Below, in pieces: positions 31,240 through 41,430 of a stretch of 64,000 nt of DNA; position 1 is the stretch's first letter, and the number at the start of each line of letters is the position of its first letter. The stretch is from contig OY755241.1 of the NCBI GenBank assembly GCA_963576725.1, positions 3,952,562-4,016,561 of the forward strand. The letters are read 5' to 3'. The DNA comes from Azorinus chamasolen. Its lineage: Eukaryota > Mollusca > Bivalvia > Cardiida > Solecurtidae. Position numbers and translations under genes: made by a program. The notes below the pieces were generated by a model, which was not told the origin of the DNA, made no database searches, and was given only the letters and a program-made list of their open reading frames with translations.

Positions 31240-31662
31240 TAAATTAACAATATACTCCATAACTACACAAACAGAGTATACCCTGTAGGAGCCGTCTGGT
31301 CAAGGTATGCTCTGTGTGCTTACCACATAATAGAGACATGGCCAAAAGTGAGCTGTTATAACAATTAATCTAATTAATATCCATGACGTCATTATTTCTT
31401 ACTTAAACCTTTCCTCCATAAAATTAAATACGCCTTTCTACGCCTCTGTAACAGTCATTTCTAGAAACCATTGTGATAAATAGAGCATTTGCTCCTATAG
31501 GAGCAAATGCTCTATTTATCACAATGGTTTCAAACTACAAAAATATAAAAAAAATCATTTCTCTAGTTAATGCTCCTTTTCGGTAGATTTATTCAAAGTG
31601 GTTGGATCTAAAAATAGCCTATGAGGTAATGGGTTAAATATTCATTGAGTAAAGTATGAACA
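31240..31662 (+). mobile_element. TTAA-2 MITE split by a TTAA-3 insertion
   Basis: Hairpin relic CAAACAGAGTATACC / GGTCAAGGTATGCTCTG, then the tail to TCATTATTTCTTAC. After the insert it resumes as ATATTCATTGAGTAAAG. Confidence 0.75.
31403..31636 (+). mobile_element. TTAA-3 MITE (nested)
   Basis: TTAA both sides. The left flank TACGCCTTTCTACGCCTCTG closely resembles TTAA-2. Hairpin 31465-31532 with apex GCTCCTATAGGAGC; right end GAGGTAATGGG. Confidence 0.9.
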
Positions 31663-31712
31663 ACTTTGCTCATTACAAGGCCCCTACAATGACCATCTCT
31701 CTTCTATCCCAG

Positions 31713-31955
31713 GCGTATGCACGACTAACAACGTGCCAAGTGTGAGCTCCATCAACAGAATCTTACGGAACAGGGCCGCTGAACGCGCCGCAATGGAGTA
31801 CACCAAGATTGCCTCCCGTTCCTTCTTACACATGTATCCACAGCTATGGCACATGCCAACGACGCCTGACTACACACGGGGAACCAGCCTACCGGACTCT
31901 TCGTCTAGACCTGACGACACGGACTCGAGGTCCGGCACGGAATCACCAATATTAG
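31713..31955 (+). CDS. eyg: Pax eyegone-type, coding exon 3 (RED domain end)
   Basis: Completes the RED DNA-binding subdomain: NNVPSVSSINRILRNRAAER followed by AAMEYTKIA. The RNRAAERAA tail after the last RED helix is characteristic of eyegone/twin-of-eyegone as recalled from the family, unlike the LASEKQ of Pax6. About 45 residues of Ser/Asp/Thr-rich linker follow. The acceptor is CTATCCCAG (to 31712) and the donor GTACAA (31956). Phase 1 at both ends, matching exons 2 and 4. No octapeptide was noticed. Confidence 0.93.
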
Positions 31956-32069
31956 GTACAATGTATTGTCCCAATATTGATTGTTTACTTGGTTTTTCAT
32001 TTTACCTTTAATTCCCCCAATACTGAACACACTGTTGATTATACGCACTGTCATTGTTTTTGCCATTTT

Positions 32070-32313
32070 CTTCATTTCCTTCATATAAACGCATTTTCGC
32101 GCATTTGTACACAGAGTACACCCAGATCAGACGGTTCCTATAGGAGCCGTCTGATCAGGGTCTGTTCTGTTTACTAATGGACTTTTAAAGATATGTTTCT
32201 TTACTTTCTAAAATGGCTAAATGTTCCACCTTCCATATTTCGTTGTAACTATTTCAATGAATATTCAATGTGTATTGAAATTTGGAATAAACATAAAACA
32301 GGGAAAGGGTTAC
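32070..32313 (+). mobile_element. TTAA-1 MITE
   Basis: TTTCCTTCATATAAACGC, hairpin 32104-32171 with CTATAGGAGCC apex, right end AACAGGGAAAGGGTTA. Confidence 0.8.
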
Positions 32314-32329
32314 TATACTCGTATAGACA

Positions 32330-32573
32330 AACCTCCTCAAATGCAACCACCAAATAGTTCTAGTTCTGGGTCTTAAAGGCAGGTGGTACCATTAAAAACA
32401 GGTCTAAATATGTGCCTTTAAGACAATCGGTAGCTTAATGCAGTTCGAAAGTAATGCAGAAAGCTCCTATTGGAGCTTTGTGCATTACTTTTGTCCTGCA
32501 TGAAGCAAACACGTGCTCTTTAAGACTCAGGACTATGTTCAATAAATCAATGGTCGCTCAAGACAGGTTCTAC
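32330..32573. mobile_element. TA-2 MITE, rearranged
   Basis: The hairpin at about 32425-32515 (AAAGTAATGCAGAAAGCTCC) follows a partial duplication of the left flank (TCTTAAAGGCAGGTGGTACC). Ends GACAGGTTCTACTG. Confidence 0.7.
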
Positions 32574-32599
32574 TGCATATACTACTAGTATTTGAAATA

Positions 32600-32840
32600 A
32601 AACATCGCTAAGCCAATCACTCGCTACTATGAACACTCGCTACTACGAACAATCGCTCTTTCGAACATTGACTCATTTCTTAAGACAGGTGACAGCTTAA
32701 CAGAGAGTGAAAGTAATTCAGAAAGCTCCTCTTAGAGTTTTCTGTTTGAATTTCCAACCTGCATTAATTTACCACCTGCTTAAAGACTGTCCAATTCTTC
32801 CTTATCAAAAGTTCGAATTTTCCAGGTGTTTCTGTTTCAT
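32600..32840. mobile_element. TA-5-like MITE, degenerate
   Basis: ACTCGCTACTATGAACACTC short repeats, then hairpin GACAGCTTAACAGAGAGTG / GCATTAATTTACCACCTGC. Confidence 0.5.
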
Positions 32841-32953
32841 TAGCAATACAGTATGTCCATTTTCTCGCATCGTGGCACTCGCGTATTGTCGCGTGTTCTC
32901 GTGTGCCCATCTTATTGTTACATGGATAATGACCTGCTCCCACGCGTTTTAAC

Positions 32954-33138
32954 TTAACTCTTTCACTGCCATGTACTGTCTCCTTTTTGCATGTTTTTCC
33001 CGTTTTGTATCAAAACGCACAGTCAGAGTATTAAACAGTTTCGATCGTGATGAGACGCCGGGTTACTCGGCATTTCATCTGGATCCAAACTGTTTGCAAG
33101 CGGGGCCACAGTCTCGCGGCTGACAGTGAAAGGGTTGA
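32954..33138 (-). mobile_element. TTAA-4 MITE
   Basis: TTAACTCTTTCACTGCCATG start. Hairpin 33035-33099. Ends GACAGTGAAAGGGTTGA. Confidence 0.8.
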
Positions 33139-33287
33139 CCAGGCGTCATGTCTTTGAGTGATTTCTTGAATTCGTTGACACGTGTTATCTCTTATGATTG
33201 AAAACTCCTTTATTGAAAATCCATAAAGTATTGAGAAACCATAAATTAATGTAACGAGCAAGCAAATGGCATCCGGTCATTTAACCC

Positions 33288-33536
33288 TTAACCATTCTCT
33301 TGCTGAATTTTAAAATATACTTCTCCTTCTTTACCCATTCCCTGTTGTATAATAACATATTTCTTCACTGTCTACAAGTATTTCGCTGTGCATTCACTGC
33401 TGTGGAGTGCACTAGTTGCACAATCAACTTGTAAATAGTGCAGACCCTGAATAGACAGCTCCTGCAGGAGCTGTCTCATCTGGGTCTTCACTATTTACAG
33501 GTAGGTATATTGACGTGAATAGCAAGCGAAGGGTTA
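33288..33536 (+). mobile_element. TTAA-5 MITE
   Basis: TTAA CCATTCTCTTGCTG and AGCAAGCGAAGGG TTAA. Hairpin GTAAATAGTGCAGACCCTGA with complement around GCTCCTGCAGGAGC. Confidence 0.88.
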
Positions 33537-33549
33537 ATATTTCATTGGT

Positions 33550-33756
33550 TAATCAAATTCCACCCAGGCTATTTTAGAACCAACTTCTTCTAACAAATCA
33601 GTGAAAAGGGCGTTTACCAGTAAAAGGGATTTTTTTTAGAATTGTGTAGTTTTTAAACCATTGTGATAAATAGAGCATTTGATCCTATGGGAGCCGTCTA
33701 GCCTGGGTCTACTCTGTTTGTAAATGCGTGAAAACACGTTTATATGAAGGAAAGGT
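33550..33756 (-). mobile_element. Chimeric MITE: TTAA-3 left half, TTAA-1 right half
   Basis: The left part follows TTAA-3 through TAAACCATTGTGATAAATAG and AGCATTTG. The apex ATCCTATGGGAG follows, and the right arm then switches to CCGTCT..GGGTCTACTCTGTTTG and AAACACGTTTATATGAAGG of TTAA-1. The two arms cannot pair. Confidence 0.85.
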
Positions 33757-34011
33757 TTCATGCAGACTGATAGCAATACAGAAAGCTCCTGTAGGAACCA
33801 CCTGTGTACAAAATGCAACAAACCCCTAAAACACGTAGCGTTTCCGGGAGTGTTTGTTAGAGATCAGACCATAAATGTTTTATCTATTGGTAAAATCATG
33901 AACTAATTTCGTTAATTCCAAGATTGTATCAGTGAGCGGCGATGATCGTTAAACTTTATTACTCGAGATATAGTGTAACCAGATGTATTTTGACTGAGAT
34001 GTTCCCAAGTA

Positions 34012-34250
34012 CAGTAAAATCACGATTATTCGAACGCTCAGATACGTACAGTAAAATCACGATTATTCGAACGCTCAAATACGTATCATCATCGGTCTTC
34101 AAGGCAGGTGGCAGTTTAATGCAGGATGAAAGTCATGCAGAAAGCTCCCGAGCTTTCTGCATAACTTCCACCCTGCATTAAGCAGCTGCCTACCTATATA
34201 AGGGTCTAAACTATTCTTTATTAAAATTTCAAATTACCGACATTTGACTG
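34012..34250. mobile_element. TA-5 MITE with duplicated left end
   Basis: CAGTAAAATCACGATTATTC at 34012 and again at 34049 (37-bp period). Hairpin GTCATGCAGAAAGCTCC / CGAGCTTTCTGCATAAC. Ends CATTTGACTG before TA. Confidence 0.85.
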
Positions 34251-34434
34251 TAGTTTGTTTCGTAAAACTGTCTCTGAAATTCACGAAAGATGTCACGTGA
34301 TTACACAGCCAAGGTAGTGTTTTCTTCGTGATGAGACAAACGGAATTTAAATAGTTTCAAATAACTTTATTGGAACAAAATTAGACATACAGTTGTGTTA
34401 AAGTGTATTATTAAGGATACTGACAAAGATACGG

Positions 34435-35541
34435 ATGGAAAACATGGCAGGTAATGAGAATTTTGACAATTTCCACTCGTCTACTGAGACAAAAGATGTT
34501 GAGGGTCAAGGTCAAGATGGCCGCCAAGACGGACCCCCATTAGTGTTTATGAGAGAATCAACACTTTTCGGTCAGAGAAAACCCACTCAAACTGAATGGA
34601 TAAAACATGAAGAACTGTTTAGGGCTATTGGTAATGTTATAGATTCTGCTCATATATCTGGCTTGCAGCGGGTAAACAGTATGTGGCGCATATATCTTGA
34701 CAACATTGAAGACAAAGTGACATTAATTACACAGGGGGTGCCTTTAAGGGGTAAAACTGTTCCCATTCTAAGGACAAACCCGAACCGCCTAGACGGAGAA
34801 AATACACTTAACATTCGGGTTAAGAACATTCCGCTGTCTGTTGAAGACAACTCAATCACAAGAGTGTTTACCTTGAAGAGTATTGATGTTATTAAGGTTT
34901 ATCGTGAAAAGCTACGTATAGACGGAAAGCTGACTAACTGTGCCACAGGAGATAGGATTTTCATTGTCAAATCCTCTACACTTAAAGAACCCCTCCCGAA
35001 CTTTATGACTTTTGGCAAATTCACGGGTAGGGTGATACACTTCGGTCAGAACAGGAGGGTAGTAGCTGGACCTTTTAAGTGTTCCAAATGCCTGGGGGAA
35101 GGACACCGCTTCTCTGAATGTGTAAACGATTGGACTTGTACATCTTGTCTTCAACCTGGTCATAAGAAGGCTGATTGTACACAGCAAGGGTACCCTACGG
35201 GTAGCCCCGAACAGTCTGAGACAAGCGATTCGTCCCCCGAGCAGAGCGAGGACGAATCGATCGACACAGAACCATCGCAACCGACCGGCATACAGTTGCC
35301 ACAAGAAGCACGTGCACCAAGCGATCAACCGCAACACACGGCTAAGCGCATCCGACGACATCAGAAAAAAGGTTCGGGTAAAGTAACTGTGCAAAAGACA
35401 CTCACCGGTTTTGTTAACCAATCAGGCAAAAATGCCTCAACGCCAGACAAAGACAGACGTTCCCGTTCGGCAGTTCGCTCACCGCCCACGCCTGCTGAGC
35501 AACTCCATGACAATAGCAAAAAAAGTAAAAAAGCGAGATAG
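34435..35541 (+). CDS. LINE ORF1: RNA-binding protein with two zinc knuckles
   Basis: 368 aa from an ATG. In LINEs, ORF1p coats the element RNA to form the retrotransposition particle. Two CCHC knuckles (C-x2-C-x4-H-x4-C) are visible: CSKCLGEGHRFSEC near residue 215 and CTSCLQPGHKKADC near residue 235. The region around residues 30-190 may hold an RRM-like fold (weak, from spacing of hydrophobic blocks such as LNIRVKNIPL). The tail is acidic/Ser-rich, then strongly basic (KKSKKAR at the end). It is intact with no frameshift. It resembles ORF1 of Tx1/L1-clade elements with gag-like knuckles; the host does not use it as far as can be seen. Confidence 0.85.
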   Translation: MENMAGNENFDNFHSSTETKDVEGQGQDGRQDGPPLVFMRESTLFGQRKPTQTEWIKHEELFRAIGNVIDSAHISGLQRVNSMWRIYLDNIEDKVTLITQGVPLRGKTVPILRTNPNRLDGENTLNIRVKNIPLSVEDNSITRVFTLKSIDVIKVYREKLRIDGKLTNCATGDRIFIVKSSTLKEPLPNFMTFGKFTGRVIHFGQNRRVVAGPFKCSKCLGEGHRFSECVNDWTCTSCLQPGHKKADCTQQGYPTGSPEQSETSDSSPEQSEDESIDTEPSQPTGIQLPQEARAPSDQPQHTAKRIRRHQKKGSGKVTVQKTLTGFVNQSGKNASTPDKDRRSRSAVRSPPTPAEQLHDNSKKSKKAR

Positions 35542-35599
35542 ACAATATGCCCCCGCATGACAATATCGCCAAACTATTTGCACGTTAGCTACAATTTCT

Positions 35600-35690
35600 T
35601 GGTTGTATTTCAAAATAGCGTGGATCCAGATGAGACGCCGAGTGACACGACGTTTAGACTGGATACAAACTGTTTGTTTACTTTTCATTC
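35600..35690 (-). mobile_element. TTAA-4 hairpin relic inside the LINE spacer
   Basis: AGCGTGGATCCAGATGAGAC and GTTTAGACTGGATACAAACT flank CGCCGAGTGACACGACG. It sits between ORF1 and ORF2. Confidence 0.65.
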
Positions 35691-36070
35691 AGGTGACTTC
35701 TATTACTTACCTGTCTTTTTCTTCGTAGCGTGCAAAAAGTTAAAGGTATCGATGATGGACAATGATAGCAATTAATGGACAATGAAATTGATCATGTTTA
35801 GATAAATAATGGTGAATAATTAATTGACAAATTTATTTCAAGAAAGTTATTTTTTATGAAAATGACATGCTTGCATTTGTACTTAATCATTATACATCTG
35901 TTATGTATCTATGCAGCTCGGAGCCATATCCGGTTCCTGCTTCTTTACCTTTACTAGTGAAGTTTTCCTTAGTGGTGATGTTTTAATTTGTACCCAATGG
36001 GATACATCCCATGCGGCAGTAGAAATGCCTGGCTGATAACGTTTTTGTTCACATATAGAACTTATACTTT

Positions 36071-39000
36071 TTGAAAGACACGGCTAATTTCGATATTTTA
36101 CACCTTGTATCTGCAAATGTACAAGGCTTGAGGGATCGTGCTAAGCGGGCTCGCTTCAAACAATGGGCAATTCAGCAAAAAGCCGGTATCATTTTCATAC
36201 AAGAGAGCCATTTCTCGGCCGATATTACATCGTCAATATCAAACGATTTCGATGAGTGGTCACTGTATCATTCATTTGGTACTAATAACAGCAGGGGGTG
36301 TTCAATATGCTTGCGGAATGCTTTAGACATAAAGGTGTTAAACTGTATTTCAGATGAGCATGGTAGATATATTTTATTGAATATAGAAATACTCGATACA
36401 CAGTTAAGTTTGATAAATGTATACGCATGTAATGACTCTAAGTCCAGAAATTTGTTTTTTAAATCCTTATCCAGGCTTATCGAATTTGAAGCTATCGGAT
36501 TAAAAATTCTCGGTGGAGACCTTAACGACACATTAACATTAAAAGATAGAATAACGGAAAGCAAATGTCAGAAATCATGTCCAGTAAGCGAGTTGGTTCA
36601 ACTAATAAAGAACCAAAACTTGATAGATATTTGGAGAGTAAAAAATAATGATAAAAGGCAATATACATGGAAGCGCAAAAACGGCATTGGACGTAGTAGA
36701 ATCGACCTTTGGCTAATTGAAGAAAGCGCGTCAACTTTGGTATACAGCTGTGATATTAGACCGGTTCAAATCAAAAGCACAGATCATTTAGCAATTTCGC
36801 TCAAGATAAAACTAACCAAAAAAAGGGGTTCGGGTTATTGGAAATTTAATAATTCTCTCCTTTCTGACCAAGCTTTTGTTAATTGCATAAATAATCTTAT
36901 TGACAAGGTACTGCATGAAAATCAGAACAAAAACATGACTGATCAAATGATATGGGAATTATGTAAATATGAAATAAGAAACAAAACTGTAAGCTATGCC
37001 AAAAACAAAGCAAAACTTAGGAAGAACCATTTAAAGGAATTGGAGGAAAATTTAAGTGTATTATACCAAAAATATGAAATAGGGTTTTCACAGGTAATTA
37101 AAGCGGAAATCGAAAGTACAGAAAAGGAAATTCAATCCATATATAACCAAAGGGCCATTGGGGCTCAAATCAGATCAAAAGTTAAAATTCTAGACGAAGG
37201 CGAAACAAATTCAAAATATTTTCTGAGTTTGGAAAAAGCAAGACAAGCTAGGAAAGCCATGACATCACTAAAGGTAAATAATAAGCGTATCTTCAATGTA
37301 AATACAATCCTAAAAGAAGAAGTAAAATTTTATAACACTTTATATACATCAGAGAAAATCAACGAACAAACTATACATGACTATTTATCTGATTTAAATT
37401 TTGAAAGAAAACTTGACAATAATTTATCAGTATTATGCAATGGTACGTTCACTACCAATGAGTGTAAAGCAGCTTTGGATGATATGAAACCCAATAAAAG
37501 TCCCGGTAGTGACGGTTTAACCGCAGAATTTTATTTGGCGTTCTGGTCAAAAATAGGAGATATGGTTACCAATTCTTTAAATGCAGGCCATTCCATTGGC
37601 AAACTATCTGGAACTCAGAGACACGGTATTTTGTCTCTTGTATTTAAAAAAGGTGATCCAGAAGATATAGAAAATTGGCGCCCAATTTCATTGCTCAATA
37701 CCGACTACAAAATAGCAGCCAGAATCTTATCGAAACGCTTACAAAGCGTTTTACCTTATATTGTTAGTACTGATCAGCAGGGTTATATAAAAAACAGATT
37801 CATTGGTTTTAACATTCGGCAAATACAAGATATAATAGACTATGCGGACAGCGTAGATATAGAAGGAGCAGTATTATTTTTAGATTTTCGGAAGGCTTTT
37901 GACACAGTAGAATGGAATTTTATGTTTAAAGTACTTGAATGCTTTGGGTTTGGTAATTCATTTATTAACTGGATAAAAACACTGTACAGTAATATTACAT
38001 CGTGTATTTACAACAATGGGTGGAGATCGGAAAAGTTCAGACCATCAAGATCTATTCGGCAAGGGTGTCCTTTATCGTCACTTCTGTTTATTCTCGTCGT
38101 TGAAATCTTAGCAATGAAAATTAAATCTGAGAGAACAACTGAAGGAATAAAAATTAAAACAGATTCTTACAAGTCATTAAAGCTTACTCAATTAGCGGAT
38201 GACACTACATTGTTTGTGAAAAATGAATATGAAATTTTGCATTCTTTATCTGTAGTCGAGCAATTTGGAAAGCATTCGGGGTTAAATTTAAATAGAGATA
38301 AAACAGAAGGATTATGGATTGGATCCTCTAAGAACTCAGTAAATACTCCTGGAAGAATTAAATGGTCATCAGAAATAAAAGCGCTAGGGGTATATTTTGG
38401 ACATGACAGAGAAAAATGCAACAAATTAAACTGGGAAGATAAATTTAAAGATTGTGAGAGGGTAATAAATCTTTGGAATAAGAGAAATATAAGTTTTTAT
38501 GGAAAAATAACTATTATCAAGACACTTTTGCTTCCAAAATTTATATACCTGTTTCATTCTAAATATGTACCGGAAATCGTCATAAAACGAATTAACTCGA
38601 TGTTCTTCAATTTCCTATGGTCAAACAAATCGGAAAAAATAAAACGAAACACTCTGATAGGAAAAAAGCACGACGGGGGCATCAGTATGATTGATACTAA
38701 GTCTTTCATCAAAGCCACAAAAATCAAATGGGTTAAAAATCTATTATCGGAAAAACAGGATTCAAATTGGACAGTAATTCCGAAATACTTTTTCAATCAA
38801 TATGGGGGAAATTGCTTGGTATTTTATATGAACATAGATAACTTCAAAAACCTTCCAAAAGTAAAACGGGCCTTACCCCGTTTTTATCAAGATCTGCTAA
38901 GTACGTGGATAGAATTCAGGAAAATGACTAATAATGCGAAAATAATTAAGTTTTTCGATATTCGTAAACAATTAATTTGGGGAAATTGCCACATAAAAAC

Positions 39001-39877
39001 CAAATTGGGTAAACTGCTAATATTCGATAATTGGATAAAATCGGATATCTTGTTTGTTAACGATATTTTATCAAAAGACGGTAAAATAGATGAAAAACTT
39101 ATATTTCAAAAACTTAGAGATACTAGGAACTGGATCGCAGAAATTAATATTTTGAAACGAGCGCTGCCTAAAACATGGGCAAAAATATTAAGATCTAAAG
39201 ACTCAGTACAAACACATGTTAAAACAGTATTAAACATTGAAATAAAAGAGTTTCGATATAGCTTTCCAAATATGACCAATAAAGATTTCTACAACGTATT
39301 TGCATTAAACAATTTTGAAAAGCCATACATACATAAATTCTGGGAAAATAAGTTTTCTGAAAACCGGCTGTATTGGCCATCGGTCTACTCAGCCTTATAC
39401 GAAACTGGCATAAACAACAAAATTAAGCAATTCAAATACAAGTTGTTACATAACATTATCCCAACAAAGGAAAATCTCTGTAAGTGGAAAATCTCGACTT
39501 CGTCAAATTGTGCACTGTGTTCATGCAAAGAAGATTATGAACATTTTTTCATAAACTGTAAAAGCATTGCCTTATTCTGGACAGCCATTCAAAATGCATT
39601 TACATCATGTGGCATCTCAAACAATATGAAACATATCCGACACATCATCATTGGCTACAAGGTACCTGAATACACCGATGTTAATATCATTCTTAATATA
39701 GTAGCTTTTACAATTTACAAGTCATATTTTGTGAGTGAAAAGAGAACAAAAGAGATTAGCATACTAAACTTATTCAAAAGCGAACTCAATTTTATAACCG
39801 ATTTTATGAAGTGGACACACAGATGTACACATTTTCTAGAAAAATTCAAGAACTCTTTGCAAACGTGTATAGATTAA
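36071..39877 (+). CDS. LINE ORF2: endonuclease and reverse transcriptase
   Basis: 1268-codon open frame. APE-type endonuclease at residues ~10-245 (SANVQGL near 15, QES near 44, GGDLND near 147, RIDLWL near 222, STDHLA near 236). Reverse transcriptase at ~465-760 (NKSPGSDGLTAEFY near 474, LDFRKAFDTVEW near 602, RQGCPLSSLLF, catalytic LADDTTLFV near 708). C-terminal knuckle C-x2-C-x7-H-x4-C (CALCSCKEDYEHFFINC, ~1146-1162). It nicks target DNA and copies its RNA in place. The NKSPGSDG..AEFY block favours the L1/Tx1 clade. The frame opens with TTG after a stop at 36056-36058; no ATG occurs before about residue 298, so either the start is non-AUG or an ATG has mutated. Otherwise undamaged. Confidence 0.9.
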   Translation: MKDTANFDILHLVSANVQGLRDRAKRARFKQWAIQQKAGIIFIQESHFSADITSSISNDFDEWSLYHSFGTNNSRGCSICLRNALDIKVLNCISDEHGRYILLNIEILDTQLSLINVYACNDSKSRNLFFKSLSRLIEFEAIGLKILGGDLNDTLTLKDRITESKCQKSCPVSELVQLIKNQNLIDIWRVKNNDKRQYTWKRKNGIGRSRIDLWLIEESASTLVYSCDIRPVQIKSTDHLAISLKIKLTKKRGSGYWKFNNSLLSDQAFVNCINNLIDKVLHENQNKNMTDQMIWELCKYEIRNKTVSYAKNKAKLRKNHLKELEENLSVLYQKYEIGFSQVIKAEIESTEKEIQSIYNQRAIGAQIRSKVKILDEGETNSKYFLSLEKARQARKAMTSLKVNNKRIFNVNTILKEEVKFYNTLYTSEKINEQTIHDYLSDLNFERKLDNNLSVLCNGTFTTNECKAALDDMKPNKSPGSDGLTAEFYLAFWSKIGDMVTNSLNAGHSIGKLSGTQRHGILSLVFKKGDPEDIENWRPISLLNTDYKIAARILSKRLQSVLPYIVSTDQQGYIKNRFIGFNIRQIQDIIDYADSVDIEGAVLFLDFRKAFDTVEWNFMFKVLECFGFGNSFINWIKTLYSNITSCIYNNGWRSEKFRPSRSIRQGCPLSSLLFILVVEILAMKIKSERTTEGIKIKTDSYKSLKLTQLADDTTLFVKNEYEILHSLSVVEQFGKHSGLNLNRDKTEGLWIGSSKNSVNTPGRIKWSSEIKALGVYFGHDREKCNKLNWEDKFKDCERVINLWNKRNISFYGKITIIKTLLLPKFIYLFHSKYVPEIVIKRINSMFFNFLWSNKSEKIKRNTLIGKKHDGGISMIDTKSFIKATKIKWVKNLLSEKQDSNWTVIPKYFFNQYGGNCLVFYMNIDNFKNLPKVKRALPRFYQDLLSTWIEFRKMTNNAKIIKFFDIRKQLIWGNCHIKTKLGKLLIFDNWIKSDILFVNDILSKDGKIDEKLIFQKLRDTRNWIAEINILKRALPKTWAKILRSKDSVQTHVKTVLNIEIKEFRYSFPNMTNKDFYNVFALNNFEKPYIHKFWENKFSENRLYWPSVYSALYETGINNKIKQFKYKLLHNIIPTKENLCKWKISTSSNCALCSCKEDYEHFFINCKSIALFWTAIQNAFTSCGISNNMKHIRHIIIGYKVPEYTDVNIILNIVAFTIYKSYFVSEKRTKEISILNLFKSELNFITDFMKWTHRCTHFLEKFKNSLQTCID

Positions 39878-40380
39878 GTGCAACAATATGCTCTCTATTA
39901 CTTTGCCTAGAGATCAGTGTAATGCGCGGCTTGATAGCTGCTGCCAACACGTTTGAAACTTTGTGAGAAGCTGCACTGTAGGCGACCCACAAAGATCAAA
40001 ATTGTATCAGCAGTGATTCCTTGTTGTGTCATTCCTCCCTTCCTCTATGTTTCTCTTCTCTTTATAAGCACTTCGTCCACACTTCCTCTTCCCTAAGAGT
40101 TCCTCTTGATTTTCATTTCGCCAAGAGGAATACATACATGATCAAACATGTACATAGGGATTGTCGCACTTGTCCACATGTATGAATGGGTGGTGGATGG
40201 GTTCACGCTTGTCCATGTATGTGTATGGGTGGTGGAACTACCGATCTAGTGTTCGTTGTTGTGATATTATGCTTTAAGCAAATGTTTGTTAGCATTAACT
40301 GTTCACAGCACTAGTGTTTTCAGTTTGTGTTGTAATTTGTGCTGTTTAGGATAACATTAACTATTCCGAAAACAAAAAAA

Positions 40381-40551
40381 AACAAACAGAGTAGACCCAA
40401 ATTAGATGTCTTCTATAGGAATCGTCTTATCTGGGCCTGCTGTGTTTGCCTATGAAATGATAAAGATTATAATTCTGCAATATTTGCTACGGCCAAACTT
40501 TCCTGTTTTGATATGCCATCATAAAAAAATAATCTAATTAAAAAAAGAGTT
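40381..40551 (+). mobile_element. TTAA-2 MITE, left end replaced by LINE tail
   Basis: Starts abruptly at CAAACAGAGTAGACCC. Hairpin apex TCTTCTATAGGAATC. The tail reaches AATAATCTAATTAA. Confidence 0.7.
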
Positions 40552-40811
40552 AAATACTATTATATAATCGCATGTTTACGCTACCTATCTTAGTTGTTAT
40601 TGATTGTGATGTGATTATAGCTCTTTGCAGTACTATTTATACATGTACTTCACTATGTACTTCGCTATTAAAAAGAAAAAAAAAACTGTCTCTGACACAA
40701 TTATGAACAATAAACATAAAACATACACAAATGGTACAAAATTATATAAATTACGGTATTTCCCCCTCTAAACCGGAATATAAATCGGTAAAATAGGCAC
40801 GCTTCCAAATA

Positions 40812-41055
40812 ACGCTTTCCCTCATAGTGACGTTTTACGCCTTTTTAAACGGTGTAGAACTAGATCCTGAAGAAATTGTCTGACCAGGGTCTGTTCTGTT
40901 AGGTTATTAAATTATAATAGATCTGAAACTATAGTTTCTTCCAGTACCAAAAACAATCCTGTGTACATATGCCATTATAAGATTCCAGCTAATAAATAGT
41001 TCATATTTTCTCACATTCAGCATTTAGAATTGGAAATTCAACTGGGAAAGGGCTA
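40812..41055 (+). mobile_element. TTAA-2 MITE, degenerate
   Basis: CTTTCCCTCATAGTGACG, TGACCAGGGTCTGTTCTG, and end ACTGGGAAAGGGCTAA. Confidence 0.6.
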
Positions 41056-41109
41056 ACGTATCGATAAAGTCATGCAGAAACGCATGACTTTACTAAGAAA
41101 AGCAGCAAC

Positions 41110-41345
41110 GTCAATATAGTAAGAAATATTGACAACATGAATATTTATTAGCTGAATTTTTATATTGACATTATGACCAGAAAATATTTTACCATGGCGG
41201 AAAACTGTAGAATTATATCTATATGTTTGCATAAGCAAACAGAGCAGACCCTGATCAGACGGCTCCTGCAGGAGCTGTCTGATCTGGGTCTACTCTATTT
41301 GCAAAAACGTGAAAATGCATTTAGTGTATGAAGTAAAGAGTCAAC
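41110..41345 (-). mobile_element. TTAA-2 MITE
   Basis: ACCATGGCGGAAAACTGTAG, then hairpin 41235-41302 with apex GCTCCTGCAGGAGC. It ends about 85 bp before exon 4. Confidence 0.75.
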
Positions 41346-41430
41346 TCAACAGTGACTATATGACCTTTTAAATATAGGATTCCCATTGAACCTAGCCTAC
41401 CCACTCAGTGAAGCTTTTATATTTTTTCAG

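Larger units (their letters stand above)
34253..40380 (+). mobile_element. LINE of Tx1/L1 type, nearly full length
   Basis: Non-LTR retrotransposon in intron 3 of the Pax gene, same strand. Order: short 5' leader, ORF1 (34435-35541), 529-bp spacer with a TTAA-4 hairpin relic (35620-35672), ORF2 (36071-39877), about 500-bp 3' region with a direct repeat (CTTGTCCA..TATG..GGGTGGTGGA, 40166-40237), and an A-rich tail (40372-40380). The 3' end directly abuts a MITE hairpin arm. No clear target duplication was found, and the 5' border is set only by the end of the preceding MITE. Confidence 0.88.

Noticed and set aside
34912..35421. 169-aa ORF on the - strand
   Set aside because: Antisense of LINE ORF1, which has clear CCHC motifs on the + strand.
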